Part shown: positions 1-8,297 of the stretch, piece by piece
How the letters are laid out: every line of letters begins with the position of its first letter
Position numbering within the stretch: position 1 is the stretch's first letter
Assembly: GCF_900187445.1 (NCBI RefSeq)
Contig: NZ_FYEB01000001.1
Location: 682,001 to 746,000, forward strand
From: Pseudomonas sp. Irchel s3b2
GTDB taxonomy: Bacteria > Pseudomonadota > Gammaproteobacteria > Pseudomonadales > Pseudomonadaceae
Direction: 5' to 3'
DNA: 64,000 nucleotides
Translations under genes and position numbers: made by a program
The notes under the pieces: model-generated
Databases searched by the model: none
Told to the model about the DNA's origin: nothing
What the model saw: only the letters and a program-made list of their open reading frames with translations

Positions 1-2288
1 TCGATATTGGCCATGCGCACCAGGCCGAAACTGATTCGCTTGCCACTCCTAGGGCAAGTTTCGCTGTGTCGTGCGTGCGCCGTCAGCATGGCCGCATGGA
101 CTTGATTCGCAAATTCGCGGCGAATGGCTTCGTCGCCCTTGGCTATGATGTTCAAGGGCAGCAGTTCACCACGACGGGGTGCCGGTTGCTTGTCGAGGGA
201 CTTTACCCGCCCCTGGACGAATTGGTTGTGTTGATCGATAAAGCGCTGTGCGTCCTGGCAGGTCGCCACCTGCGTCGTGAACTCATCAACCCACAGGCAG
301 GCGATTTCGAGCGCAGCGTTCCGTTCGCCAGGGGCACCGCGATTGCGTTGATAGTGCATGCGCCCGGCCCGATACGCCTGGAACATACCCTCCAACAGCG
401 CGGGCGGTAGGGTCGCCGATGACAGCAGCACCCGTGTACCGAGCAAACCGGCCCAGTGCACAAGGCGGGTCAGGGCGGGCAGGTCAGCCAGATCGAAGTC
501 GTCCAGTTCATCCAGGACCAGATCGCTACTGAGCAGGCGCAGCATGGGCGCGATCTGTCGCCCGGCGCGTTGGGCTTCGGTCGCGGGTATCAGGTGATCG
601 ATGGTGCAGACCAGTATCGGTGCGGCCAGCAGAGAGCGGATATCGGGGTTGTCCATTGCCTTGGCAAGCAGGCCATGATCGGCAATCTGCCCTTCATAGA
701 TGACGTGACTGTCCTCATCGATCAACTGTTGTGTCGAGGCAGAGCCGGTGGTTTCGGCCCGGGCCTGAAAGAACTCGAATAAAGTTCGGCTGGCAGCGCC
801 GCCGACTCGTACGGCCAGTTCGTCTTCCTTGAGGTGCAGGTCCTGACGGTAGCTATTGCCCGTTTGCTGAGTGAGGGTACGCAAGCCCAGGGCAAAGGTG
901 CAGCGCATGCCGTGTTGCGGATCGGCCAAGGCATACATGATGCGGGCATTGGCCAGGGTCTTGCCGCAGCCGGTCGAGGCCATGTTGACGATAAAGGCAC
1001 CCTGTTCCTGTGCCGGGGAGCGGAGGCCGACGGCGGCATCGGCGGCCTTGTCCTGCCAACGGAAACGTTCGGAGTCGCTGCGTTTGCGTAGGCCACGATG
1101 ACGCGCAAGGCGCGGCAAGTGGCGCTCGAAACCAGGTAAGGCGTGGACGATGGTGGCTGTGAAGCGCGCCACGCCGAGGAGGTGTTCGTCCAGTGTTTGC
1201 TTGAGGCGTCCGTCGTTGTCGGTATTGGCATAGACCCGGTAACCACGGTCACCCTGAACACGCTGTTTGGACATGGCCGGCAGGGCCGAGTAATGGTGGT
1301 CGGCCAGCATCAGGCTCATCCGCGCAATATGCATGACGTAGGGGTTGGATAACCAATCGCCCTTGCCCGCCTTATTACACAAGGTCAGCAATTGCTTCGC
1401 GACTTTTGCGGCCTGGGAGCGCCATTTGGGCAGTGTGACTGGCAAGGTATCAGCAAGTTGCCAGTAGGGTTCGATCTCGGCGTGCGTGGCCGAGCGTTTG
1501 ATCTCGTTCCACTCGTGGCTGACGTCATCGAGCAGGGTGCCGAGTTTTTGTGGATCGAATGTCTTAGAGGGCTTGCCCAGCGGCCGTTGATTACCATCAA
1601 GGTCTCGCACGGGTAGGACTGGTAAGCGATGGTGAGTCACCACCAGCCAGGCAATGGCGGCAGCCAAGGGCGGTAGCTGGCGAAAGGGCGGCGTTGCATG
1701 GGTATCGAGGCCGTCACGCAGATAACGATCATTGGCCAGCCAAGTGGCATCGTCTTGCTCGCTCGGCTCGGCAAGGCGCTGTAGCCAAATCGTGTCGGCA
1801 TCATGGCCGACAAAGGCGAGAAACAAGCGCAAGGAAACCCATTCATGGCGGTATAGATTTTTCTCCACCGCGGGCTGGCGCAAGCGCGTCTGGAACGCCA
1901 CGCTGGCCTTGCCCAGATCATGCAGGAGGGCGGCCATCTGGGCTAAAACTCGGATATCTTCGGCTGTGCTCCAGTCGTTTTCGTCGTCTTTGCGCAGCAC
2001 ATTGCGCCAGGTTGTATCGGTCGCTACCACGCCTTGCTCGTTGAAGCGGCTGGCGTCCCCGACAATCCATAACAGCTCGCTGTGGTCGAGCTCGCGAATC
2101 CAGTGGCAGGCCACGGCGGTGTTCCGTCGGGCGCTTTTTTTCAGCCGCAGGCGCAAGGTGTCCAGGCCCGCTTGGGTGATGGGTGTTTGCCAAGTGCGCT
2201 CACTTCGGCGTTCGGCGAACTGATCGAGGATGCGTTGGGTTTCGACCAGAGCTCGGTTGTTGCACTGGCAAATCAACAGGATGTTCAA
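1..2288 (-). CDS. cas3: CRISPR-associated nuclease/helicase Cas3, type I-F (Cas2-Cas3 fusion), 3' part outside window
   Basis: This frame is open from about 2342 down to the left edge, giving some 762 visible residues of a family usually near 1,070. The first ~90 residues are the Cas2-like domain that type I-F Cas3 carries at its N-terminus. An HD nuclease domain follows (LLHDLGKA, His-Asp at about 123-124, then RHEW and THH). The SF2 helicase begins with STGCGKT (about 438), a DELDDF Walker B-type motif (about 593) and an SAT motif (about 623). In the family the protein is recruited by Csy-bound target DNA and unwinds and degrades it, while the Cas2 part works with Cas1 in spacer capture. 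I chose the TTG at 2288 because it gives MNILLICQC, matching the N-terminus I remember for P. aeruginosa Cas3; an in-frame ATG lies at 2342. No cas1 lies upstream, and csy genes and arrays would be beyond the edge. Confidence 0.93.
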   Translation of the reverse strand, partial: MNILLICQCNNRALVETQRILDQFAERRSERTWQTPITQAGLDTLRLRLKKSARRNTAVACHWIRELDHSELLWIVGDASRFNEQGVVATDTTWRNVLRKDDENDWSTAEDIRVLAQMAALLHDLGKASVAFQTRLRQPAVEKNLYRHEWVSLRLFLAFVGHDADTIWLQRLAEPSEQDDATWLANDRYLRDGLDTHATPPFRQLPPLAAAIAWLVVTHHRLPVLPVRDLDGNQRPLGKPSKTFDPQKLGTLLDDVSHEWNEIKRSATHAEIEPYWQLADTLPVTLPKWRSQAAKVAKQLLTLCNKAGKGDWLSNPYVMHIARMSLMLADHHYSALPAMSKQRVQGDRGYRVYANTDNDGRLKQTLDEHLLGVARFTATIVHALPGFERHLPRLARHRGLRKRSDSERFRWQDKAADAAVGLRSPAQEQGAFIVNMASTGCGKTLANARIMYALADPQHGMRCTFALGLRTLTQQTGNSYRQDLHLKEDELAVRVGGAASRTLFEFFQARAETTGSASTQQLIDEDSHVIYEGQIADHGLLAKAMDNPDIRSLLAAPILVCTIDHLIPATEAQRAGRQIAPMLRLLSSDLVLDELDDFDLADLPALTRLVHWAGLLGTRVLLSSATLPPALLEGMFQAYRAGRMHYQRNRGAPGERNAALEIACLWVDEFTTQVATCQDAQRFIDQHNQFVQGRVKSLDKQPAPRRGELLPLNIIAKGDEAIRREFANQVHAAMLTAHARHSETCPRSGKRISFGLVRMANI

Positions 2289-2419
2289 ACGAGGGGCGTC
2301 CCCAATTGCTCGGCCCAGCGGGCTGATCCAGTGGAAGATCATAGTCCAGCATGGGAATCAGCATGGGTTACAGGCCCAAATTCAAACCTAAGATACTGCC
2401 CCTCGGTACAGGCCCCATC

Positions 2420-2605
2420 ATGTTCATCCGTGCATACCTCCAAGCATCAAGCGAAGAGCAAGACGCCGGTCGTGCTCGCGATTCACTCGAGCAGTTCGCT
2501 GCCGATCACGATAAGGCCGTTGCCAGCGTGTACTTGAAGAATGCCAGCGGTGCGACCGCAGACAGGCCTGAGCTGCTGCGCCTGAGGCGGGCTTTCGAAG
2601 ACTGA
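2420..2605 (+). pseudogene. Truncated serine recombinase (resolvase) N-terminus
   Basis: The 61 codons read like the start of a small resolvase/invertase: MFIRAYLQASSEEQDAGRAR resembles the common RAYLRAS...EQDA opening that carries the catalytic serine, and ASGATADRPELLRL matches the next conserved stretch. The frame then ends at TGA. A nearby frame after the stop shows LSRLTE, like the VDRLSRLT segment of intact resolvases, and then runs into unrelated DNA. This suggests a frameshift plus 3' truncation. It is divergent from cas3, at the position where cas1 would normally stand in a type I-F locus. Confidence 0.6.
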
Positions 2606-2801
2606 CCACCCGTCCTTGGCTGATTCCTGCCTGTCACGACTGACCGAAATCGCCCCAGGTTGTGTGAAAACGTTTTAAAGCAGGTTTGACGGTCAGAACC
2701 GGAACGAAAATCGCGTTCCCATAGACGTCTAGATGTGTTTGCTAAACCGATGGCGATTCAGCGAAGGCTGAATTGTATGTCCAGGTCCGGTGGGGACTTC
2801 G
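2606..2801. other. Short spacer with resolvase debris
   Basis: Apart from the out-of-frame resolvase-like remnant (LSRLTE, about 2634-2655), this stretch shows no gene. The transition at about 2660 from resolvase-like codons into AT-richer sequence resembles an insertion or deletion breakpoint, possibly an insertion-sequence end. No complete transposase is present. Confidence 0.4.
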
Positions 2802-3989
2802 CTATTCAACATTTACATCCACTCTATAGGCTACTGGAACTCTGGTTTTATCCAGCATTTCCTGACCAGGCCATCGATACACCAGATACTGTTTCTTCGC
2901 CTGACTCAGTGAGTGAATACGCACCAGTTCGTATTTTGACGAGTTTTTTTCAGCGAATTTCAATTCGTTTTCGGAGATGAAAAATGGCGTATTTTCATTC
3001 CCTGACGTGGTTTTGACTTCAATGAAGTACTCGGAAATAACGCCGACTACCTTTCGCCATGAACGAATGTCATAACCAGCCGAGTCACCTTCATTACGGG
3101 AGACGTGGACCACTGCATAGTCAGGTCCCAGCTCCTTGTGCACTCTGGTTCTCTCCTGCGCGAGAATGATGCGCTCACCCAGGTCACCTAAAGCCGTGTT
3201 TTTTGCTGCCTGCAGGACATAGTCAATTGGGCGATTGATAGTGATTGAAGGTGGTGTTTTTCCATCAGCGGGTTTTTTCTTGGCCTTTGGGGAGACTTCG
3301 CCGCCGCAGGTGAAAGCTTCTGGGTCGACTAATAACGGTATTTCCGCGGCGAGATTGATAGTTGAGCTGCCGTAGGTTCGAAACGTGGCATGTTGCTCTC
3401 GCGATGCAATCAGCGTACTGAGCAGTTCGGCGTTCGCGGTTAGGTAGCCCCCGGTACCTTGAGCGCCAAAACTGAAGCCGGCTTCACGCATGGATTCAGC
3501 CGACAGGATGTTCCTGGCTAACTCACGAATGGGGGAAGAGAGTTCGATCGGCGCCGTGTCGGTTTCTTCAATGGATCGCTGGATGTCGGACGCATTGATC
3601 TTATCGATATCACCAAACCAGATCACGTCGGAGAAGTGCACGAGATGAGGCCAGAATTTGGGGGCATCGAGCTTATGCACGCGGCTCTCGACAACTTCAG
3701 ATAACCACCGGGGTTCATTCTTCTCCGATATGTCGCTGACGATCCCGGCACCAATAAAACCGGTGATTTTAGGTCGATTCGGGTCTTTGCTGACAAAAGC
3801 AGGATTGGGGGCGACTGCCTGAAAAACCATGACATCGCCAGCTTTCAGTTGATGCCAAACATCTGCCTTTTGAACATCGAACCCCCAGAAGCCCGTTTCA
3901 AGGGTGGTTAACCAGTGTTCGACGGGGCCGTTGGCTTTCCGCGCCTCACCGGCGGCAATTTTTGCAGTGATGTATGAAAAGGTGCTCAT
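2802..3989 (-). CDS. EVE-like/NOV_C (DUF3883) protein, probable modification-dependent restriction-type nuclease
   Basis: 395 residues with two recognisable parts. Residues 1 to about 130 resemble an EVE/PUA-like ligand-binding fold (GFWGF, LKAGDVMVFQAV, then a beta-rich stretch with GFIGAGIV and WFGD). In EVE and YTH proteins this fold reads modified bases. Residues about 265-365 match the NOV_C/DUF3883 domain, with GER (271-273), GYDI (305-308) and IEVKTT (323-328). The order E...D...ExK fits a PD-(D/E)XK nuclease core. I infer that it senses modified or foreign DNA and cuts it, as type IV restriction enzymes do. It lies 15 bases downstream of the MazG-like gene on the same strand, so the two probably share a transcript. 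Substrate and activity are not shown by the sequence. Confidence 0.7.
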   Translation of the reverse strand: MSTFSYITAKIAAGEARKANGPVEHWLTTLETGFWGFDVQKADVWHQLKAGDVMVFQAVAPNPAFVSKDPNRPKITGFIGAGIVSDISEKNEPRWLSEVVESRVHKLDAPKFWPHLVHFSDVIWFGDIDKINASDIQRSIEETDTAPIELSSPIRELARNILSAESMREAGFSFGAQGTGGYLTANAELLSTLIASREQHATFRTYGSSTINLAAEIPLLVDPEAFTCGGEVSPKAKKKPADGKTPPSITINRPIDYVLQAAKNTALGDLGERIILAQERTRVHKELGPDYAVVHVSRNEGDSAGYDIRSWRKVVGVISEYFIEVKTTSGNENTPFFISENELKFAEKNSSKYELVRIHSLSQAKKQYLVYRWPGQEMLDKTRVPVAYRVDVNVE

Positions 3990-4004
3990 CCAGTCTTAGC
4001 TCGC

Positions 4005-4355
4005 TTACAAGTCCGTGTATTTGCTGGCGTTCCCTCGAGCTTTCTCGATGGGGTACTTTTCGGCGTTGATTATCATTTTTTGATCGACCGCTTGTTGAAG
4101 ATCAATCGACAGCACGTCGGCCAAGCGCAACAGGTACATCATCACATCCGCAATTTCCTGCGACACCATATCCATGCGCTGGTGATCAGTCTTGATGGCC
4201 AGGGACTGCTCATCGGTCAGCCACTGAAAGATCTCCAGCAACTCCGCCGCCTCCACGGACAATGCGGTCGCGAGGTTTTTGGGGGTGTGAAACTGGTTCC
4301 AGTCACGCTCCCCTGCAAAGGTTCGAAGCTGCTGTTGAATCTTGTCTACATCCAT
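4005..4355 (-). CDS. MazG-like nucleotide pyrophosphohydrolase (dCTPase-type)
   Basis: 116 residues, the whole length of a single-domain all-alpha NTP pyrophosphohydrolase. It shows the paired metal-binding motifs of the MazG/dCTPase superfamily: EAAE (about 35-38) followed by LLEIFQW, and EIAD (about 67-70) followed by VMMYLLRLAD, with NAEKYP near the C-terminus. Such enzymes hydrolyse (d)NTPs to monophosphate and pyrophosphate and often remove non-canonical or modified nucleotides. The ATG at 4355 is preceded by CGGAG at good spacing, so I prefer it to the TTG six bases upstream. It is the first gene of an apparent operon with the EVE/NOV_C gene, which hints that nucleotide-pool change and DNA cleavage belong to one system. 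That link is inference. Confidence 0.82.
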   Translation of the reverse strand: MDVDKIQQQLRTFAGERDWNQFHTPKNLATALSVEAAELLEIFQWLTDEQSLAIKTDHQRMDMVSQEIADVMMYLLRLADVLSIDLQQAVDQKMIINAEKYPIEKARGNASKYTDL

Positions 4356-4620
4356 TATCAAACTCCGTTTTGGACCTGCTCATGCCCGAGACTAAAAAAT
4401 ATGCACCCCCGGACGTTGCCGATGTCATGGGACGCAGAGTCAAATCGGAAAGCCTGGGGGGAGAGGAGATTGGTGTTTGAGCCCGCGGGATTCTCAGCCG
4501 CTTCAAAGCCATGATTTCAGCTCAAGCATTGACGGGTCAACTGTGGGGCTAGCCACATGTCTTCAAGAGAGCTTCCGCGCCCATCCGACGCGACAATGTT
4601 CTTATTAGCAGCTGAGCACC

Positions 4621-5151
4621 TCAGACATACAGCTCAAAATATTCGTCCAGATACTCATCCAATTTATCGCCTACCTGAGCCGCCAAATTGCGTGCCAGTG
4701 CAATTTCTCGTTCCACGGATTCAAGGTGCCTGGGGTCCATCTCGGGATGTTTACGTCGAAGTTTGAGTGGCACGGTGTCAAGTATTGAACCGATCTGCGA
4801 TGCGATTTTGCTCAGAGAGTAAGTAGCGAACCCGACCGGTACCAATTGCCGCTCCAAGACTTCATTTTTTCTTTCCTGAGCCACAGCCTGCGCCGTCGTC
4901 AACCTGACTTTCTCCTGCAACAACAGGTTATCGAGCGATGAGCCAGGATCTTCTCCAATCAGATGACCCGCTTCCGCTTTTACCTGGCCGCTGCCCAGCC
5001 CGCGTAAGTATCGAATGTAAGCCAGACGACAGTCCTGCAGGTTCAACCCGCCATTTCCCCGGGAAGTCGGCAGGATGCCGTCTGCAAGCAAGTAGCGGAC
5101 TTGTCGATCGGTCAGATCCAGGTGTTGGGCCAGCTCTTTTTGATTCGCCAT
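4621..5151 (-). CDS. Phage-type terminase small subunit (Nu1/DUF1441-like)
   Basis: 176 residues. The N-terminus (about 5-50) is a winged-helix/HTH of the Nu1 type (LAQHLDLTDRQVRYLLADG), the DNA-recognition domain used by small terminase subunits to bind packaging sites. The rest is a charged helical region ending in acidic DEYLDEYFELYV. The open frame continues upstream for another 148 codons, but that extension is low-complexity and unlike a protein. The ATG at 5151 has a strong GGAGG nine bases before it. No large terminase, portal or capsid genes are present. A lone small terminase next to integrase and replication genes is typical of phage satellites, which use it to redirect a helper phage's packaging. 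The satellite role is inference from context. Confidence 0.7.
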   Translation of the reverse strand: MANQKELAQHLDLTDRQVRYLLADGILPTSRGNGGLNLQDCRLAYIRYLRGLGSGQVKAEAGHLIGEDPGSSLDNLLLQEKVRLTTAQAVAQERKNEVLERQLVPVGFATYSLSKIASQIGSILDTVPLKLRRKHPEMDPRHLESVEREIALARNLAAQVGDKLDEYLDEYFELYV

Positions 5152-5380
5152 AACTACCTCCAATGCACATAAATAAAAGCGGAACCGGAATTCCTCAAAA
5201 AAACTCATACATCGTTCGATGTCGGGGCTCGAATTACCCTCAGGAGGGGGGTGGGGCAGGAGTACCTTTTCGCATAAACCGGGTGTGGCGCAGAGGAAGG
5301 GGGATCTGATGCCCCTGGAGACGCCGAGCTCTGATTGAGCTGATGCGGCCGATCCTGAAGGCGCGTTGGACTCTGACGAA

Positions 5381-5611
5381 TCAATCCTTCGCTGTTGATC
5401 TGTCCTGAACGAGGGGAGGGCTTGTCTCGCGTTCGTTCGTGGAGCGTAAGAAGGTCGAAGGGGGGGTTCGATACGACGCGGGCGACTTGCCCGGAAAAAA
5501 CGAGGCGCGGTCGTTGGCTCGGTGGTTGCAGAGCAGGTGAGCAGTGTGCCAAGGCTGCATGGAGTCACTGGACTGTTGGGGGTGAAGTTGGGCATAACGC
5601 ACGGTTTTCAT
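5381..5611 (-). CDS. Small protein of unknown function, coupled to recombinase
   Basis: A 76-codon frame whose ATG overlaps the stop of the upstream recombinase gene (TGATG) and is preceded by GGGGAGGAG. These are good signs of translation. The product is polar and Pro/Ser/Arg-rich, with no membrane segment or motif I recognise. Composition alone would not support it, so the call rests on the coupling and the ribosome-binding site. The 229 bases between it and the terminase gene hold no further convincing frame. Confidence 0.4.
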   Translation of the reverse strand: MKTVRYAQLHPQQSSDSMQPWHTAHLLCNHRANDRASFFPGKSPASYRTPPSTFLRSTNERETSPPLVQDRSTAKD

Positions 5612-6915
5612 CAGCTGAATCTCCTCCCCTGCAATGGAAGCGCTGATCGGCTGCAAGGTGCGTCGCAGACGGCTGGAGCGGGGCTGATCGGTTCGACCAA
5701 TCCCGGCTCTGTCCCGCCATGCAGGGCGAGAAAACCGTGTTGATCCAGCCACGCATGCCAGGTTTCCAGTGCCTGGCGTTTGAGGGCTTCGGCCGTGGTG
5801 TGAATGTAGGTGGCATCGAGCTCTTTCATGGTGTGATTGAGCAGCAGCTCGCCCACCAGGTAGTCCACCCCCAACTCCATCCAGGCGGTGCGCGCCACCT
5901 TGCGCAGGTCATGGCTGCTCCAGGCGCCCTGACCCAGACGGACAAACACATTGCCGGCGTTCTTTGCACTCAGGGGTTTACCGGCAGGGCCGGGGAACAG
6001 GTAGGCACCCGCGTAGCCGCGGGCCTGTTGTCGGGCGCGGTAGTGGACCAGCAACGCACACACCTGATCGGTCAGGGGCAGCGTGTGCTCGTGTTTGGTT
6101 TTGGTCTCGGCGGCGGGGATGAACCAGTGGCGGCTGACCAGGTTGATGTGTTTCCAACGCGCCACCCGGGTTTCCCCCAGTCGCGTGCCGTGGCACAACA
6201 TCATCAGGACCAGCATGCAGTCGCGAGGATCCGTTCTGGCGATGGCCAACAACCCGGCCAGCAGCTCGTCGAGATCGTCTCGCCGCAGTCGCGCCGGTTT
6301 CGGTTTGATCCTCGTTTGCACGAAGTCCCCGAACTTGAACCCGGCCATCGGATTGACGTCCATCAGCTTCAGGGTGAAGGCCTGACGAAAGGCGACCGCC
6401 AGTATGGCGTACACCGAACGCACAAAGGACAGTGCGTATTGCTCCTGCAGCGGCCACAGCAGCAGTTGATCCAGGCGCGCATGGTTGAGGTCAGCCAGCA
6501 ACAAGGTTTGCAGCCGAGGCTGGAGGTGGCAGCGCACTGCGGATTTTGCGCTGGCCTTACGGCTGCTCGACAGGCCACGATCGCGGGCCATGCGCTCGGC
6601 GTACCAGCTCAGGAGGTCGCCAACCGTGTGCCAGCCACTGACGGTGGAAGTCGCTTGCCCGTTGACCGATCGACTCGCTAGGATCTTCGGCAAAAAAGCC
6701 TGCATGGTTTTGGCGTCGATCGCCGGATAATTTCCGACCTTGACCCAGGCATCGTTGAGGACGATGTACCACGAACCCTTGGTACGGTCGCTGCTCCAGA
6801 AACGGAAGCGCAGCGCCGGAGTCCGTGAATCCCGCAGCTGACGAATGCCCGTGGTGGCGTGGCGGCGGATTTCGCTGTCGGTGATGTGGGTGTGCAGTGT
6901 TTTTGAGGCCGTCAT
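5611..6915 (-). CDS. Tyrosine recombinase/integrase family protein within the replication operon
   Basis: 434 residues. A core-binding region (about 95-190) precedes a C-terminal catalytic domain with the expected constellation: Arg in CHGTRLGETRV, Lys in ETKTKHEHTLPL, H-x-x-R in SSHDLRKVARTAW, His in LLLNHT, and the Tyr nucleophile in ATYIHT. The last ~45 residues are Pro-rich and probably disordered. The start overlaps the stop of the DnaB gene and the stop overlaps the next small frame, so it belongs to a replication-type operon and is not a free-standing integrase. A second integrase lies next to the attachment site at 10806-12017. This one may resolve multimers, excise the element, or be inherited from another phage; the sequence does not decide. 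Confidence 0.85.
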   Translation of the reverse strand: MTASKTLHTHITDSEIRRHATTGIRQLRDSRTPALRFRFWSSDRTKGSWYIVLNDAWVKVGNYPAIDAKTMQAFLPKILASRSVNGQATSTVSGWHTVGDLLSWYAERMARDRGLSSSRKASAKSAVRCHLQPRLQTLLLADLNHARLDQLLLWPLQEQYALSFVRSVYAILAVAFRQAFTLKLMDVNPMAGFKFGDFVQTRIKPKPARLRRDDLDELLAGLLAIARTDPRDCMLVLMMLCHGTRLGETRVARWKHINLVSRHWFIPAAETKTKHEHTLPLTDQVCALLVHYRARQQARGYAGAYLFPGPAGKPLSAKNAGNVFVRLGQGAWSSHDLRKVARTAWMELGVDYLVGELLLNHTMKELDATYIHTTAEALKRQALETWHAWLDQHGFLALHGGTEPGLVEPISPAPAVCDAPCSRSALPLQGRRFS

Positions 6916-8297
6916 GGTTGCGCGCTCCGGTGGTAGCGGTCGGCTAACCGGGCCGGTGCCATGGGCTGCTTGAAAGCTTCTGCCTCGGCGCGGGTCAGGT
7001 CGTCAAAACGGCAGAACCTGCCCACAAACGCCATCCTGACCGTGCCAGGCTCACCGTTGCGGGCTTTGCCGATGATGATTTCGGCAATGCCCTTGGCTTC
7101 GGTCTGCGGGTGATACACCTCATCGCGATAGATGAAGAGAATGACGTCGGCGTCTTGCTCCAGGGCGCCGGACTCGCGCAGGTCCGACATGATCGGGCGC
7201 TTGTTGGGCCGTTGCTCCAGGCTGCGGTTGAGCTGGGACAAGGCGAGCACCGGGATGTCGAGCTCCCGCGCCATCTGCTTCAGCTGGCGGCTCATGTCGC
7301 TGACGTCCTGCGTGCGATTCCCTTCCCGACCGGACCCTTCCATCAGCTGCAGGTAATCCAGCACCAGTAAACACAAACCAAAACGTTGTTTGTGCCTGCG
7401 GGCCATGGCGCGCAGCCGGGCCACGGTGAGGCCGGGCCGGTCGGCCATGTACAGTTTCGAGCGTTTGATCTGGCCGGCCGCGGCGTTGAGTGCCGTCGCA
7501 TACTCCCCGGCGGCCGTGCCGTCCTTTAGAGCGCGCAGCGGGATCTGGCCGAGCGAGGCAAGCAGGCGGTCCATCAGTGCCCCGTTGGTCATTTCCAGTG
7601 AAACGATCAAGACGACGCTGTCCTGTTGCACGGCCACGTGCTCGGCGATGTTCACGGCAAACGCCGTTTTACCCATTGAAGGTCGACCGGCAATGATGAT
7701 CAGTTCGCCACCCTTGAGGCCGCACAGTTCGTCATCCAGCGCACGACTGCCGGTGGACAGGCCGTCCAGCGCACCCTGCAGGTCGTGCCGGCGCTGCAGC
7801 TCCTCAAGGTGATCGCTCAACACATCAACTGCCGGGCGTACTTCCTGCACCGAGGTGCGGCTGTCCAGCCCCAGCACCAAAGCTTGGGCCGCGCTGATCT
7901 TGTCCGCGAGTTCACCCGCGGTGTGACCCAGCTCGCGGATACGATTGCCGGCGGCAATCAGGGCCCGATCCACGGAACGTTCGCGGACAATCTGCGCATA
8001 GGCCAGGGCGTTGGCGGTGCTGGGGGTATTGCGGAAAATTTCACCCAAGTAAAACATCGCCGGCTCCTGACCTCCCCCGGTGCGATCCAGGGTCTGCAGA
8101 TCATCACCAATAGTCACCAAGTCGATTTTCTTCCCGGCGCTGTGTCTGGTGAGGATCGCCCGATAGATCTGTGCGTGCTCAATCCAGTAAAAGTCATCGA
8201 CCACCAGTTCGGCGCAGAGCAGGTCGATCATCTCGGGCGCCAGCATCATGGCGCCCAGCAGGCTTTGTTCGGCTTCGTCGCTGAAGGGATCACGCAT
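6912..8297 (-). CDS. Replicative DNA helicase, DnaB family
   Basis: 461 residues, the normal length for DnaB. An N-terminal primase-interacting domain opens with DPFSDEAEQSLLGAMM. The RecA-like motor has Walker A GRPSMGKTAF, LIVSLEM, Walker B LLVLDYLQLM and the ALSQLNRSLEQR arginine-finger region, followed by SGALEQDADVILFIYRDE. It would unwind DNA at a replication fork, loaded here by an element-encoded partner. The open frame extends 53 codons further, but MRDPFSDEAEQ is the family start, and its ATG at 8297 overlaps the end of the DUF1376 gene by eight bases. That indicates coupling. The helicase is probably the element's own and not the chromosomal dnaB. Confidence 0.92.
   Translation of the reverse strand: MRDPFSDEAEQSLLGAMMLAPEMIDLLCAELVVDDFYWIEHAQIYRAILTRHSAGKKIDLVTIGDDLQTLDRTGGGQEPAMFYLGEIFRNTPSTANALAYAQIVRERSVDRALIAAGNRIRELGHTAGELADKISAAQALVLGLDSRTSVQEVRPAVDVLSDHLEELQRRHDLQGALDGLSTGSRALDDELCGLKGGELIIIAGRPSMGKTAFAVNIAEHVAVQQDSVVLIVSLEMTNGALMDRLLASLGQIPLRALKDGTAAGEYATALNAAAGQIKRSKLYMADRPGLTVARLRAMARRHKQRFGLCLLVLDYLQLMEGSGREGNRTQDVSDMSRQLKQMARELDIPVLALSQLNRSLEQRPNKRPIMSDLRESGALEQDADVILFIYRDEVYHPQTEAKGIAEIIIGKARNGEPGTVRMAFVGRFCRFDDLTRAEAEAFKQPMAPARLADRYHRSAQP

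Noticed and set aside
5152..5595. N-terminal extension of the small terminase frame
   Set aside because: Unprotein-like composition, and a strong GGAGG site marks the inner ATG at 5151.
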